A model generated the notes under the pieces. The model made no database searches. It had not been told where the DNA came from and saw only the letters and a program-made list of their open reading frames with translations. Position numbers and translations under genes: made by a program. From Algoriphagus sp. NG3 (GTDB taxonomy: Bacteria; Bacteroidota; Bacteroidia; Cytophagales; Cyclobacteriaceae), in the NCBI RefSeq assembly GCF_034119865.1, contig NZ_CP139421.1:1736001-1800000 (forward strand): a stretch of 64,000 nucleotides of DNA, in the 5' to 3' direction. Of the stretch, positions 16,530-24,109 are shown piece after piece (position 1 is the stretch's first letter; the number at the start of each line of letters is the position of its first letter).

Positions 16530-18422
16530 ATGCCTCATTCTACAAAGTTCATCATTGATTTTGACAGCACGTTTACACAGGTGGAAGCCTTGGATATCCT
16601 TGGCGAAATCAGTCTCCTCAATGATCCTGAAAAAGAAGTAAAACTCAAGGCCATCAAAGATATCACGGACAAAGGAATGGAGGGCAATGTTACTTTTCGT
16701 GACAGTTTGATCCAGCGAATTGATATCCTGAAGGCCAACAAATCCCAGATTGATGACTTGATCGCTGCGTTGAAAAAGAAGGTCTCTAAATCCTTTGAGC
16801 GGAATAAGGAATTCCTTCAGGACAATGCGGCTAATATTTACATAGTATCCAATGGTTTCAAGGATTTCATTATTCCTATCGTTGCAGACTATGGCATCTT
16901 GTCGGCAAATGTTTTTGCTAATGAGTTTGTTTATGACGAATCAGACAACATTGTTGATTTCAACCGGGATAACCCGCTTTCGCAGAATAACGGAAAGGCT
17001 GAAACCATCAAAAAAATCAACTTGGAAGGTGAAATCTATGTGATCGGCGATGGCTATACAGATTATGAGATCAAGAAATCCGGACTGGCCAATAAGTTCT
17101 ATGCATTTACTGAAAATGTAAACCGTCCCAAAGTAACCAAAGAGGCAGATCATATAGCACCGAGTTTGGATGAAATCCTTTATGTCAACAACTTGAACAC
17201 AAAATTCTCTTACCCGAAAAGCAGGATCAAAGTTTTGCTCCTTGAAAATGTTCACCAGATAGGTGTCGATTTGCTCAAAGAAGAAGGTTACGATGTAGAA
17301 GTCGTAGGCTCTGCCATGTCTGAGGAAGAACTCTGCGAAAAGATCAAGAACGTCTCTATTATTGGTATCCGTTCCAAAACTAACATTACTCGTAAAGTCT
17401 TGGAAAATGCGAACAGACTTATAGCTGTTGGAGCTTTTTGTATTGGTACTAATCAGATTGACTTGGAAGCTTGCCAGGAGAAAGGCATTGCGGTATTCAA
17501 TGCGCCTTTTAGCAATACACGATCTGTGGTAGAAATGGCCATTGCTGAGATCATTTTTCTGATGAGGGGTTTTGCGGATAAAACTGCCGCCCTGCACCAG
17601 AGCAAATGGGACAAATCGGCAACTGGAAGCTTTGAGATCAGAGGCAAAAAGCTGGGGATCATTGGCTACGGAAATATTGGCGCCCAACTTTCTGTTTTGG
17701 CAGAAAACATGGGTATGAATGTATTCTACTACGATGTTATTGAGAAGTTGGCCCTGGGCAATGCCACTAAGGTAGATTCCTTGGATAAGCTTCTCAGTAC
17801 CTGTGACGTGATCACTCTCCATGTCGATGGTAGAAAGGAGAACGAAAATATCTTAGACCAATCCAAAATCGCCTTGATGAAAAAGGGTGCGATCCTGCTC
17901 AATCTAAGCCGCGGCCATGTGGTGGAGATCCCAGCTCTAAGAGACGCCATCCTTTCCGGTCATCTTGCCGGATGCGCGGTGGACGTGTTTCCCGAAGAAC
18001 CTAAAAACAACTCCGAACCTTTGGAGTCGGAGCTCATCGGGCTTCCAAATACAATCTTGACCCCACATATTGGTGGTAGTACCTTAGAGGCGCAGGAGAA
18101 TATTGCCCGGTTTGTGCCGGGCAAAATCATGGAATACATCAATACGGGCAATACGTATAACTCCGTAAACTTCCCTAATATCCAGTTACCGTTCTTGCAA
18201 AATGCGCATCGACTGATCCATATTCACACGAATGAGCCTGGGGTATTGGCCAAAATCAACCAGATCCTGGCAAACTTCGAGATCAATATCGTAGGGCAGT
18301 ACCTGAAGACCAACGAGAAAATCGGATATGTGATTACTGATATCGACAAGGCATACTCAAGTGAAGCTATCGATGCGTTGAAGCTAATACCGGGGACTAT
18401 ACGATTTAGGGTTCTTTATTAG
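16530..18422 (+). CDS. serA: HAD phosphatase (SerB-like) fused to D-3-phosphoglycerate dehydrogenase
   Basis: This 630-residue protein has two enzymes. Residues 1-225 are a HAD phosphatase: nucleophile motif DFDSTFT (D10, D12) and the Mg site GDGYTDYE near 171-178, like phosphoserine phosphatase. Residues about 230-555 are phosphoglycerate dehydrogenase with GYGNIG near 378 as the NAD site and TPHIGGST near 511 bearing the catalytic His. Residues 555-630 are an ACT domain (HTNEPGVLAKINQIL), expected to sense serine. The fusion would hold the first and third steps of serine synthesis; the middle transaminase SerC is not in the window. A bidirectional terminator follows. Confidence 0.9.
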   Translation: MPHSTKFIIDFDSTFTQVEALDILGEISLLNDPEKEVKLKAIKDITDKGMEGNVTFRDSLIQRIDILKANKSQIDDLIAALKKKVSKSFERNKEFLQDNAANIYIVSNGFKDFIIPIVADYGILSANVFANEFVYDESDNIVDFNRDNPLSQNNGKAETIKKINLEGEIYVIGDGYTDYEIKKSGLANKFYAFTENVNRPKVTKEADHIAPSLDEILYVNNLNTKFSYPKSRIKVLLLENVHQIGVDLLKEEGYDVEVVGSAMSEEELCEKIKNVSIIGIRSKTNITRKVLENANRLIAVGAFCIGTNQIDLEACQEKGIAVFNAPFSNTRSVVEMAIAEIIFLMRGFADKTAALHQSKWDKSATGSFEIRGKKLGIIGYGNIGAQLSVLAENMGMNVFYYDVIEKLALGNATKVDSLDKLLSTCDVITLHVDGRKENENILDQSKIALMKKGAILLNLSRGHVVEIPALRDAILSGHLAGCAVDVFPEEPKNNSEPLESELIGLPNTILTPHIGGSTLEAQENIARFVPGKIMEYINTGNTYNSVNFPNIQLPFLQNAHRLIHIHTNEPGVLAKINQILANFEINIVGQYLKTNEKIGYVITDIDKAYSSEAIDALKLIPGTIRFRVLY

Positions 18423-18446
18423 GATTTAAACATTTCTATAACCAAA

Positions 18447-18475
18447 AAAAGTCCCGTTGATGCGGGACTTTTTTT
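18447..18475 (+). terminator. Bidirectional terminator after serA
   Basis: GTCCCG (18451-18456) pairs with CGGGAC (18463-18468), flanked by seven A and seven T. It can stop serA on the plus strand and the truncated glycosyltransferase transcript on the minus strand. Confidence 0.9.
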
Positions 18476-18550
18476 GTTGGTTTAAACTGAGTCTTCACTG
18501 TAGCCATAGTTTGCCGTTTTTGCAGAATTATTCTAGGGTAAGACTTTGCC

Positions 18551-18970
18551 CTAATGAATTTCAAGAATCCCAAGGTCACGTGTCTGGATGTAGAGATCCC
18601 GAAATATTTCAGAATTATCCAAGAATTTATCCTTATATGGAGTAGGAAAATCAGTCTCTTCACCGCACAAAACTTCTACCTTTTTCTCAATTGCTTCCTC
18701 AATACACTTTTCAAAATTCTCCCGATTGTAAAGGGAACTGAACTGATGATCGTCATCACATATTAAAACATAATCTAATCCCATTTCCGAAGCATCAGAT
18801 ATGATTTTTTTCATTGTATCCCAAAGACCAATCCTCCCTACTTTATGTCGGATAGCAGGTTCTATGCGGACATCAAATTCATCCTGATTATAAAATTCTT
18901 TTTCAATATGGGTTTTACGGTCAGTTCTTGATGGAAGGTTGATGACATATGTAGCAATTGCCTTTATCAT
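18551..18970 (-). pseudogene. Truncated family-25-like glycosyltransferase
   Basis: The 139 residues start like LPS-type glycosyltransferases that use a DxD site: YVINLPSRTDRKTHIEKEF, then GLWDTMKKII and VLICDDDHQF with the acidic motif. Relatives continue for another 70-130 residues. Here the frame ends at DLGILEIH shortly after the core, and the other two frames do not restore an obvious continuation. The C-terminal half is probably lost. It lies 8 bp after the thioredoxin-like gene, in what looks like a decayed secreted-peptide locus. Confidence 0.6.
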
Positions 18971-18978
18971 ATTTTAGG

Positions 18979-20517
18979 TTATTGTTTTGGTGGTGGTGGC
19001 GGTAATGGAGGTCCGGAATTTTTATTATTTTCCCGCGGCGGCAAATTAGACACATCATTTTCCTCAAACATGGATAGGGGTCTTGCTCTCTTATCTATTA
19101 TTTCCCCCTCTTTGGCAAACAGAAAATAGTGGGGGAATTCCCCTTCCCAGTCAAACAACAAAGCGAACTCCTTCTCTAATATTGGGCCTGACTCACCTAC
19201 TACCAAAAAGCAGTTTTCCTTTTTTAAGTTGTATTTCTCTACAATATTGAGCCATTTTGTTTTATCGTTTTCGAAAAACAGCCAAATAGGCCGTACTTTT
19301 TTCGAGTTGTCCAAATGTGCTGTTTTTGCATAGACAGACATTTCTTCCAGACAAGGTTTACACCATGATCCTGAAAAATCAAGTAATAGATAAGGCTGTT
19401 CTGTAGTCTTAAACAGCTCTTCAAAAACAAGCTCTTTTTCATTCACATCAAACAAGCGGGCACCTCTAATTAGATTGTTTATATAGCCCAATTTTTCAAT
19501 TCCGTGATTGGGATCCTGATCCAGCTGAAGTGCATATTCCTTAAAAGCAGGATAGGTTAGTTTGTCAATAAGCGCTAATTTTTGTTCTTCACTTAACATT
19601 CCGTCATTAAAAAGATTGAGCTGTACATACTGCTTAAGGGTATCATTACTGCCATTGAACCTTTCAAGAATCGATTGCGCATCGAGACCCATTTCTTTGA
19701 AAAAGTAAAAGATATTTCGGTAGTAGACCAAAGTCATGGGGTCATCATAATCCTCTTCCTGTAAACTGGCATATTCAAGCATATTTATCTCACTAGTCTC
19801 AATGGCACTTCTTATTGATTCGTCCTTGGTGTTGGCATAAAGAAGTGCAAGCCTGTACGTTAATCGTCCAAGAACTTCGTGAACACTATATTTTTTTACC
19901 GTTTCAAAAGTAGAACTGTCACGTTTCAGAATGGGTTGATCTTTATAAATCAATGCCGTACAACTGTCAGCCATGTTTCTGAGGCTTTCTCTAGATGTGA
20001 ATTCAGTTATTTGGTCGGATGTTTTCAGATCTTTGAGAGAGTTGGTAATACTGTTTAAATATTTCTCGAGCAAAAGACCAGAGTCTCCCTTCCATATAAA
20101 AAATACATTTCCATGATTAATGTTGATGGTATCCTTATAGCGCTCCTTTGTTTGCAACAAGACTTCAAAGTCCATGTTTAGGCTGTCGCCCGGCTCAATA
20201 TGAAATATATAATGCCCCAAGGTCAAATAAGTCGGCTTTTCGATAGTGGTTTTTATTACGGTTTTAAGATTCGTTGAAGTATCGATAGTATTTGGAGGAG
20301 GTGGGAGATAAAGCGGGCTAAAAGCTAACGGATTACGCAGCCCAAGAGACGACAAATGCTGTCTGTCAGCATTCTTTTTGAGGTTAATTACAATTGTGGT
20401 GTTATAGACTTCCTTCTTTCCTTCTGAAAGCTCTCCGATATTCTGCGAAAAACATGAAACACACCAAATAAGCAGGACTGCAAGAATGGGTAGCGTTTTA
20501 CAAAAATCAGGAAGCAT
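18979..20517 (-). CDS. TlpA-like thioredoxin-fold exported protein
   Basis: The protein has 512 residues. A hydrophobic N-terminus (ILAVLLIWCVSCFSQN) could be a signal peptide, possibly of lipoprotein type. The middle (about 80-330) is a helical region as in TlpA-family proteins of Bacteroidota. The C-terminal thioredoxin domain carries WCKPC (in LLDFSGSWCKPCLEEMSVYAK, about 385). Two proline runs are odd: LPPPPNTID near 71 and PPLPPPPPKQ at the very end. The redox motif suggests thiol exchange in the periplasm, perhaps on the Cys-rich peptide encoded just upstream. Confidence 0.8.
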   Translation of the reverse strand: MLPDFCKTLPILAVLLIWCVSCFSQNIGELSEGKKEVYNTTIVINLKKNADRQHLSSLGLRNPLAFSPLYLPPPPNTIDTSTNLKTVIKTTIEKPTYLTLGHYIFHIEPGDSLNMDFEVLLQTKERYKDTININHGNVFFIWKGDSGLLLEKYLNSITNSLKDLKTSDQITEFTSRESLRNMADSCTALIYKDQPILKRDSSTFETVKKYSVHEVLGRLTYRLALLYANTKDESIRSAIETSEINMLEYASLQEEDYDDPMTLVYYRNIFYFFKEMGLDAQSILERFNGSNDTLKQYVQLNLFNDGMLSEEQKLALIDKLTYPAFKEYALQLDQDPNHGIEKLGYINNLIRGARLFDVNEKELVFEELFKTTEQPYLLLDFSGSWCKPCLEEMSVYAKTAHLDNSKKVRPIWLFFENDKTKWLNIVEKYNLKKENCFLVVGESGPILEKEFALLFDWEGEFPHYFLFAKEGEIIDKRARPLSMFEENDVSNLPPRENNKNSGPPLPPPPPKQ

Positions 20518-20615
20518 ATTTTTTTAGAGTAAAGTGATTGTATATAGAACTGAAAATGTAGCAAGGGGGAGTTGACGCAATAAAACCTATATAAGCGAAA
20601 ATCCTAACTTGTACT

Positions 20616-20664
20616 AAAACCAAATAAAGGAGACTACCTTGGGTTCTCTTGGGCAGTCCCCTTT
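20616..20664 (-). terminator. Hairpin terminator after the Cys-rich frame
   Basis: Arms 20626-20638 and 20652-20664 pair over 13 bp with two G-U pairs; on the minus strand TATTTGGTTTT follows. It sits 18 nt after the stop of the Cys-rich frame (20682) and 83 nt after the stop of the 67-residue frame, so it fits the former as the original gene end. Confidence 0.6.
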
Positions 20665-20681
20665 GTAGTCAGAGTTTATAA

Positions 20682-20950
20682 CTAGCACCAATAATAACCT
20701 GAGGAATCAGAAGAATCACAACAGTAGTTATGAAAACCACTCGCGGCTAGGGAGCATGTTCCAATACCTGTCTTGTTGTCACTATCTCGTCTGCCATAGA
20801 TTCCACCCCATACTCCTCTAGGGTATCCGATATAGCAAGCAAGCTGGGATATTGGGGATGGGTGAGGATTTTCTCCTTCAGAAATTGCAGGGTGAAAGGC
20901 ACCCTAAGCGACTTCAGTATTCTTTTGCAAGTTATCAAACAGTTATCCAT
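20682..20950 (-). pseudogene. C39-like N-terminus joined out of frame to a Cys-rich peptide tail
   Basis: From the ATG at 20950 a 67-residue frame (stop at 20747) reads ILKSLRVPFTLQFLKEKIL and HPQYPSLLAISDTLEEYGVES, the start of the C39-like domain that in Bacteroidota proteins is followed by VKOR and thioredoxin domains. All of that is missing. In a shifted frame the DNA continues to a TAG at 20682 with NKTGIGTC and then SGFHNYCCDSSDSSGYYWC, a Cys-rich tail like those of NVEALA-type secreted peptides. The VESMADE stretch at the seam resembles the NVEALADDE motif. This looks like a deletion fusion of two neighbouring genes, or one frameshift. Function today is doubtful. Confidence 0.5.
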
Positions 20951-21087
20951 TGACTCCTAATAAAAATTCAACTAAAATTTTGATGTTTAAAATGATTCAA
21001 TAAATTTGAAAAATAAGTTTTTAAAAGACTATTCCGTATTTACTAACTTTCAGTAACTTTTTTCTAACCCAATTAACCTTTTGCCCC

Positions 21088-21333
21088 ATGAAAATCGGAC
21101 ATAAATTGAAAAAATCCAGAGAATCCAAAAGACTAAGCCAGCAGGAAGTATCGGATCGCTTAGGAATTTCCCAAAAAACACTATCCAATATAGAAAGCAA
21201 CAAATCCCAGCCGACTGTTGCACAACTTGCTTTCATGGGAGAGATTTATGAGATGGATATGCTGAAACTATTATCCGAGAATGGAATACATTTATCCCCC
21301 CGCAATCTCACTGAGGCCGATAAAGAATTATAA
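21088..21333 (+). CDS. XRE-family helix-turn-helix regulator
   Basis: The 81 residues are almost only a Cro/C1-type HTH: LKKSRESKRLSQQEVSDRLGISQKTLSNIESNKSQPTVAQLAFMGEIYEMDMLKLL. A short C-terminal tail (SPRNLTEADKEL) follows. It is a DNA-binding regulator with no sensor domain. It is divergent from the C39-like fragment (137 bp between starts), so it could once have controlled that locus; its present target is unknown. Confidence 0.88.
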   Translation: MKIGHKLKKSRESKRLSQQEVSDRLGISQKTLSNIESNKSQPTVAQLAFMGEIYEMDMLKLLSENGIHLSPRNLTEADKEL

Positions 21334-21450
21334 AATTTAAAGAATGAGTTGAAGTGTATAGGCTTTAAATTTCCAACCTAAACCCTTCAAGGGTTAATGG
21401 ATTTGAAAAGTAGCGCACTTGTTGTTGGCGAACCCTTGAAGGGTTGTAAA
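21333..21450. repeat. Inverted repeats after the XRE gene
   Basis: AAATTTAAAG (21333-21342) and CTTTAAATTT (21363-21372) form a 10-bp inverted repeat. Two further self-complementary units follow, AACCCTTCAAGGGTT and AACCCTTGAAGGGTT (about 21384-21398 and 21433-21447). The latter belong to the same style of palindrome as at 49420-49450. Confidence 0.6.
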
Positions 21451-21486
21451 CTTGCTCCCCCTTTTTGGCAGAAATCTAATTGCTTT

Positions 21487-21933
21487 TCACTTATCCAGCA
21501 ATCTCCTGTGATAATTGATCTGGCCCAGATGGTAGCTGAAATGCCCGAATAAATGGATTAGGAAGAAGCCATGCGTCATTTTTGACCCGAATACTTCAAG
21601 CGGATAATCCTTTTCCAGCATCTCCTCTCCCATTCCTTCCAGACTAGCGGTTACTGTTTTTTGTAGTTTTTCTATACCTGAAATCAATTCTGCTTTAGGG
21701 ACATGCTTTCCGGCAAATTCAAAGTCCCGATCCCGGACGTATTCCAACCCACCCATTTCTTTTCCCACAAAATGAGTCATGTTTCCTATAAGATGCAGGC
21801 ATAGATTTCCTGCAGAATTGGCAATATTGGACTCTACTTTCCAGAGGTTTTCCTCCTTCGTATAAGCGTCGATTTCCGATTTCAATTTGGCTATATCCCG
21901 CTCAAAAAGTGTACTGATTTCTCTTAAAGTCAT
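21487..21933 (-). CDS. DinB-family protein
   Basis: The 148 residues form one four-helix DinB-like bundle. Three His suit the usual metal site: NLCLHLIGNMTHFVG (His near 47 and 54) and HGFFLIHLFGHFSYHLGQI near the end. DinB-like proteins are metal-binding bundles, some of them thiol transferases; the substrate here is unknown. It is monocistronic on the minus strand. Confidence 0.85.
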   Translation of the reverse strand: MTLREISTLFERDIAKLKSEIDAYTKEENLWKVESNIANSAGNLCLHLIGNMTHFVGKEMGGLEYVRDRDFEFAGKHVPKAELISGIEKLQKTVTASLEGMGEEMLEKDYPLEVFGSKMTHGFFLIHLFGHFSYHLGQINYHRRLLDK

Positions 21934-21964
21934 GTTTATGCTTGGTTTGAAAATTTAACCTGGA

Positions 21965-22231
21965 TTATACATTGGGCTTCGTTATGAAGGCATTAATTGC
22001 AATCGAATGACTGATTTTGAAGCAATTAATGGCTGCAATAGAATTGCTAATGCATATTTCGGGTTTAAGGTATGTTTTCTCCATATGGTTTTTCATCTGA
22101 AAATCTTTCACGGCTTCATCTGTTTCAAGGTCGAAATATCCAGTGTTGGATATTTTATATCCCAATTTACCTAGTAATTCTTGTAAGAATGAGACAGATG
22201 ATCCCCAGGATTTCAGCTTGATGTTGTGCAT
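21965..22231 (-). pseudogene. Truncated peptidoglycan-binding domain protein
   Basis: From the ATG at 22231 the frame encodes IKLKSWGSSVSFLQELLGKLGYKISNTGYFDLETDEAVKDFQMKNHM, the first two helices of a PG_binding_1 domain. The usual end (VDGIVGxxTW) is replaced by unrelated sequence (EKTYLKPEICISNSIAAINCF), consistent with a frameshift or deletion. A longer frame from 22264 would begin inside the rhlE terminator hairpin. Intact relatives are cell-wall-binding modules. Confidence 0.55.
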
Positions 22232-22243
22232 GGCGTTTAGATT

Positions 22244-22282
22244 TAAAAATAAAAAGTACTTCAATTTAACTGAAGTACTTTG
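22244..22282 (-). terminator. Rho-independent terminator of rhlE
   Basis: Eleven-base arms (AAAGTACTTCA and TGAAGTACTTT) pair perfectly at 22254-22264 and 22272-22282. On the minus strand a TTTTTATTTTT tail follows. It lies 26 nt after the rhlE stop. Confidence 0.85.
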
Positions 22283-22307
22283 TAATCACAATGCCTATAA
22301 ACACTGA

Positions 22308-23747
22308 TCAATCAGGGTCGATAACATTTTTTCTATTACTAAATCTGCTTGGTTTGTCAGACTGAGAGGGAGCTACCTTAGGTTCTGCAGGCTTAGTTAC
22401 GGCCACTGGCGTATCTTGAGTTCTAACAGGAGCTTCAGTTCCTGAATTTTCCCGTTTAGGGAAAGGTTTTCTCTTACCACTAGAGCCAGCATTCTTGTTT
22501 TTATTGAAGCCTGATTTCTTTCCTCCGCTGTTTTTTGAACCAAATTCAGACTTGCCTTTCTGAGGCTTTCCTGTGTATGTTGGGCCTTCCTCAAACCCTT
22601 CAGGCAAGGGGTTTTGAGTGATCTTCATCCCGATCAGCTTCTCTATGTTGTCAAACTTATATTGATCCTTAGGGTTAACAAAAGTGATGGCTTCACCTTC
22701 CATATCAGCTCTCGCCGTACGTCCCACTCGGTGTACATAATCTTCAGGATCGGAAGGTGTGTCGTAATTGATCACCAATTCTATCCCTACTACATCTATG
22801 CCCCGGGAAATGATATCTGTCCCTATCAGGATTTTGACTGATTTATTTTTAAATGCGGACATGATCTTCTCCCGCTCTACCTGCTCCAGATCTGAGTGGA
22901 ATGCTTCAATTTCGAATTGCTTCTTTAATACTTTGTAAAGTGACTTTACTTTATCTTTAGTAGAGGCAAAAATGATCACCGCTTCGTAAGCTTTCTGAGA
23001 AAGTATATTTCTGACCAATTCCTCTTTCTGTGTATCATATACAGAGTACATGGATTGTGTCACTCCGGCGGCTGTTTTCCCGATTGCTATGGATATTTCA
23101 GCAGGATTGTTCAGGAATTTCATGCTAAACTGCCGGATTTTAGGAGGCATGGTAGCGGAGAAAAGAACAGTTTGCCGGTTTTTCGGTAGATAGTTGACGA
23201 TTTTCAGGATGTCATCCGAAAATCCCATATCCATCATACGGTCAGCTTCATCCAGTATCAGGTGTTCTAACGTAGTCAGGTTGATTTTCCCTCCTGCCAG
23301 CAGCGCTATCAGACGCCCCGGTGTAGCTACGATAATCTCGGCACCTGTTTCCAATGCCTTTTTCTGTTGCTCCCAGACAATCCCGTCACCTCCACCATAA
23401 ATAGGTATAGAGCTTATTCCCAGAAAATAGGCAAAGCCCTGGATTTGTTGATCGATCTGAATAGCAAGTTCACGTGTAGGAGCCAGAATTAGCGTATTTA
23501 ACGTGGTTGTTCCTTCCTTGCTTATCTTATTGAGAATAGGAAGTATAAATGCAGCAGTCTTACCTGTACCTGTCTGGGCACATGCGATAAGATCTTTGTT
23601 TTCCATGATGACCGGTATGGCCATTTCCTGGATGGGTGTTGGTTTTTCGAAACCCATGGCGTCCAGACCTTCCTGAAGCGAGGTTTCGAATTTAAATGAT
23701 GAGAAGTCCAAAATGTGGTGAGTGAAGTATTGTAAAAAGAGACGCAT
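22308..23747 (-). CDS. rhlE: DEAD-box RNA helicase RhlE-like
   Basis: This 479-residue ATP-dependent RNA helicase carries the Q motif (GFEKPTPIQ), Walker A AQTGTGKT, PTRELA, the DEAD box in LILDEADRMMDMGF, SAT in FSATMPP, and the C-terminal HRVGRTARAD motif. A basic, low-complexity tail (GKSEFGSKNSGGKKSGFNKNKNAGSSGKRK) should bind RNA. The start is set at the ATG at 23747. A TTG-initiated extension to 23798 overlaps the promoter: TTG at 23798-23796 and TATATTTG at 23774-23767 are its -33 and -7 elements. Expected roles are ribosome assembly and mRNA turnover, especially in the cold. Confidence 0.92.
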   Translation of the reverse strand: MRLFLQYFTHHILDFSSFKFETSLQEGLDAMGFEKPTPIQEMAIPVIMENKDLIACAQTGTGKTAAFILPILNKISKEGTTTLNTLILAPTRELAIQIDQQIQGFAYFLGISSIPIYGGGDGIVWEQQKKALETGAEIIVATPGRLIALLAGGKINLTTLEHLILDEADRMMDMGFSDDILKIVNYLPKNRQTVLFSATMPPKIRQFSMKFLNNPAEISIAIGKTAAGVTQSMYSVYDTQKEELVRNILSQKAYEAVIIFASTKDKVKSLYKVLKKQFEIEAFHSDLEQVEREKIMSAFKNKSVKILIGTDIISRGIDVVGIELVINYDTPSDPEDYVHRVGRTARADMEGEAITFVNPKDQYKFDNIEKLIGMKITQNPLPEGFEEGPTYTGKPQKGKSEFGSKNSGGKKSGFNKNKNAGSSGKRKPFPKRENSGTEAPVRTQDTPVAVTKPAEPKVAPSQSDKPSRFSNRKNVIDPD

Positions 23748-23766
23748 TAGTTTTCCTACGCCTTCC

Positions 23767-23798
23767 CAAATATAGCCCTTAATTGTACAGAAATACAA
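23767..23798 (-). promoter_or_regulatory. Promoter of rhlE
   Basis: TTG at 23798-23796 and TATATTTG at 23774-23767, 21 nt apart, match the -33 and TAnnTTTG -7 elements. Predicted transcription start is near 23760, 13 nt before the chosen ATG. Confidence 0.6.
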
Positions 23799-24072
23799 CT
23801 AGTTGACTTTTCCAAGATAACAACATGTCCTAACAACTCCAAATTCAACCCCTAACTATAAGTATCTGAAGCGTAAATTGGTAATAGTAAAATTGGAAAG
23901 CATAAAGGAGAATTATATCTTCAGAGTGGCTAGCAGTCAATCATTTAGAACCTGTCATCAGCAGTAACAAGTAAGACTTGAATAAAAGCGATTATAACTT
24001 CGGGATTTTCATAATGGTTTTAGCCATTATGACAGGGTTTTTACATGCTTCGGTTTATCTGGGAAAGACGAT

Positions 24073-24102
24073 AAAAAAAGGCCGGACGCTACAGCCCAGC
24101 CT
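24073..24102 (-). terminator. Terminator of the DUF6909 gene
   Basis: On the minus strand, GGCTGGGC pairs with GCGTCCGGCC (two wobble pairs) and a run of seven T follows. It lies 8 nt past the stop codon. Confidence 0.75.
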
Positions 24103-24109
24103 AAAACCA

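Larger units (their letters stand above)
23748..24109. other. Intergenic region between rhlE and the DUF6909 gene
   Basis: The rhlE promoter (23767-23798, minus strand) and the DUF6909 terminator (24073-24102) are here. In between, CATAATGG (24010-24017) and CCATTATG (24024-24031) form an 8-bp inverted repeat. A TTG-started frame at 23978 could encode a small membrane peptide but runs into the terminator; I do not call it. Confidence 0.6.

Noticed and set aside
16941..17822. Long antisense frame (293 aa) within serA
   Set aside because: It is fully inside the dehydrogenase gene on the other strand, with no recognisable motif and composition typical of a shadow frame.
18436..18663. Frame that might continue the truncated glycosyltransferase
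   Set aside because: Its residues do not match the missing half of the family, and it runs through the serA terminator.
23748..23798. Upstream TTG start extending RhlE by 17 residues
   Set aside because: The TTG is the -33 element and TATATTTG the -7 element of the promoter, so the extension would be untranscribed.
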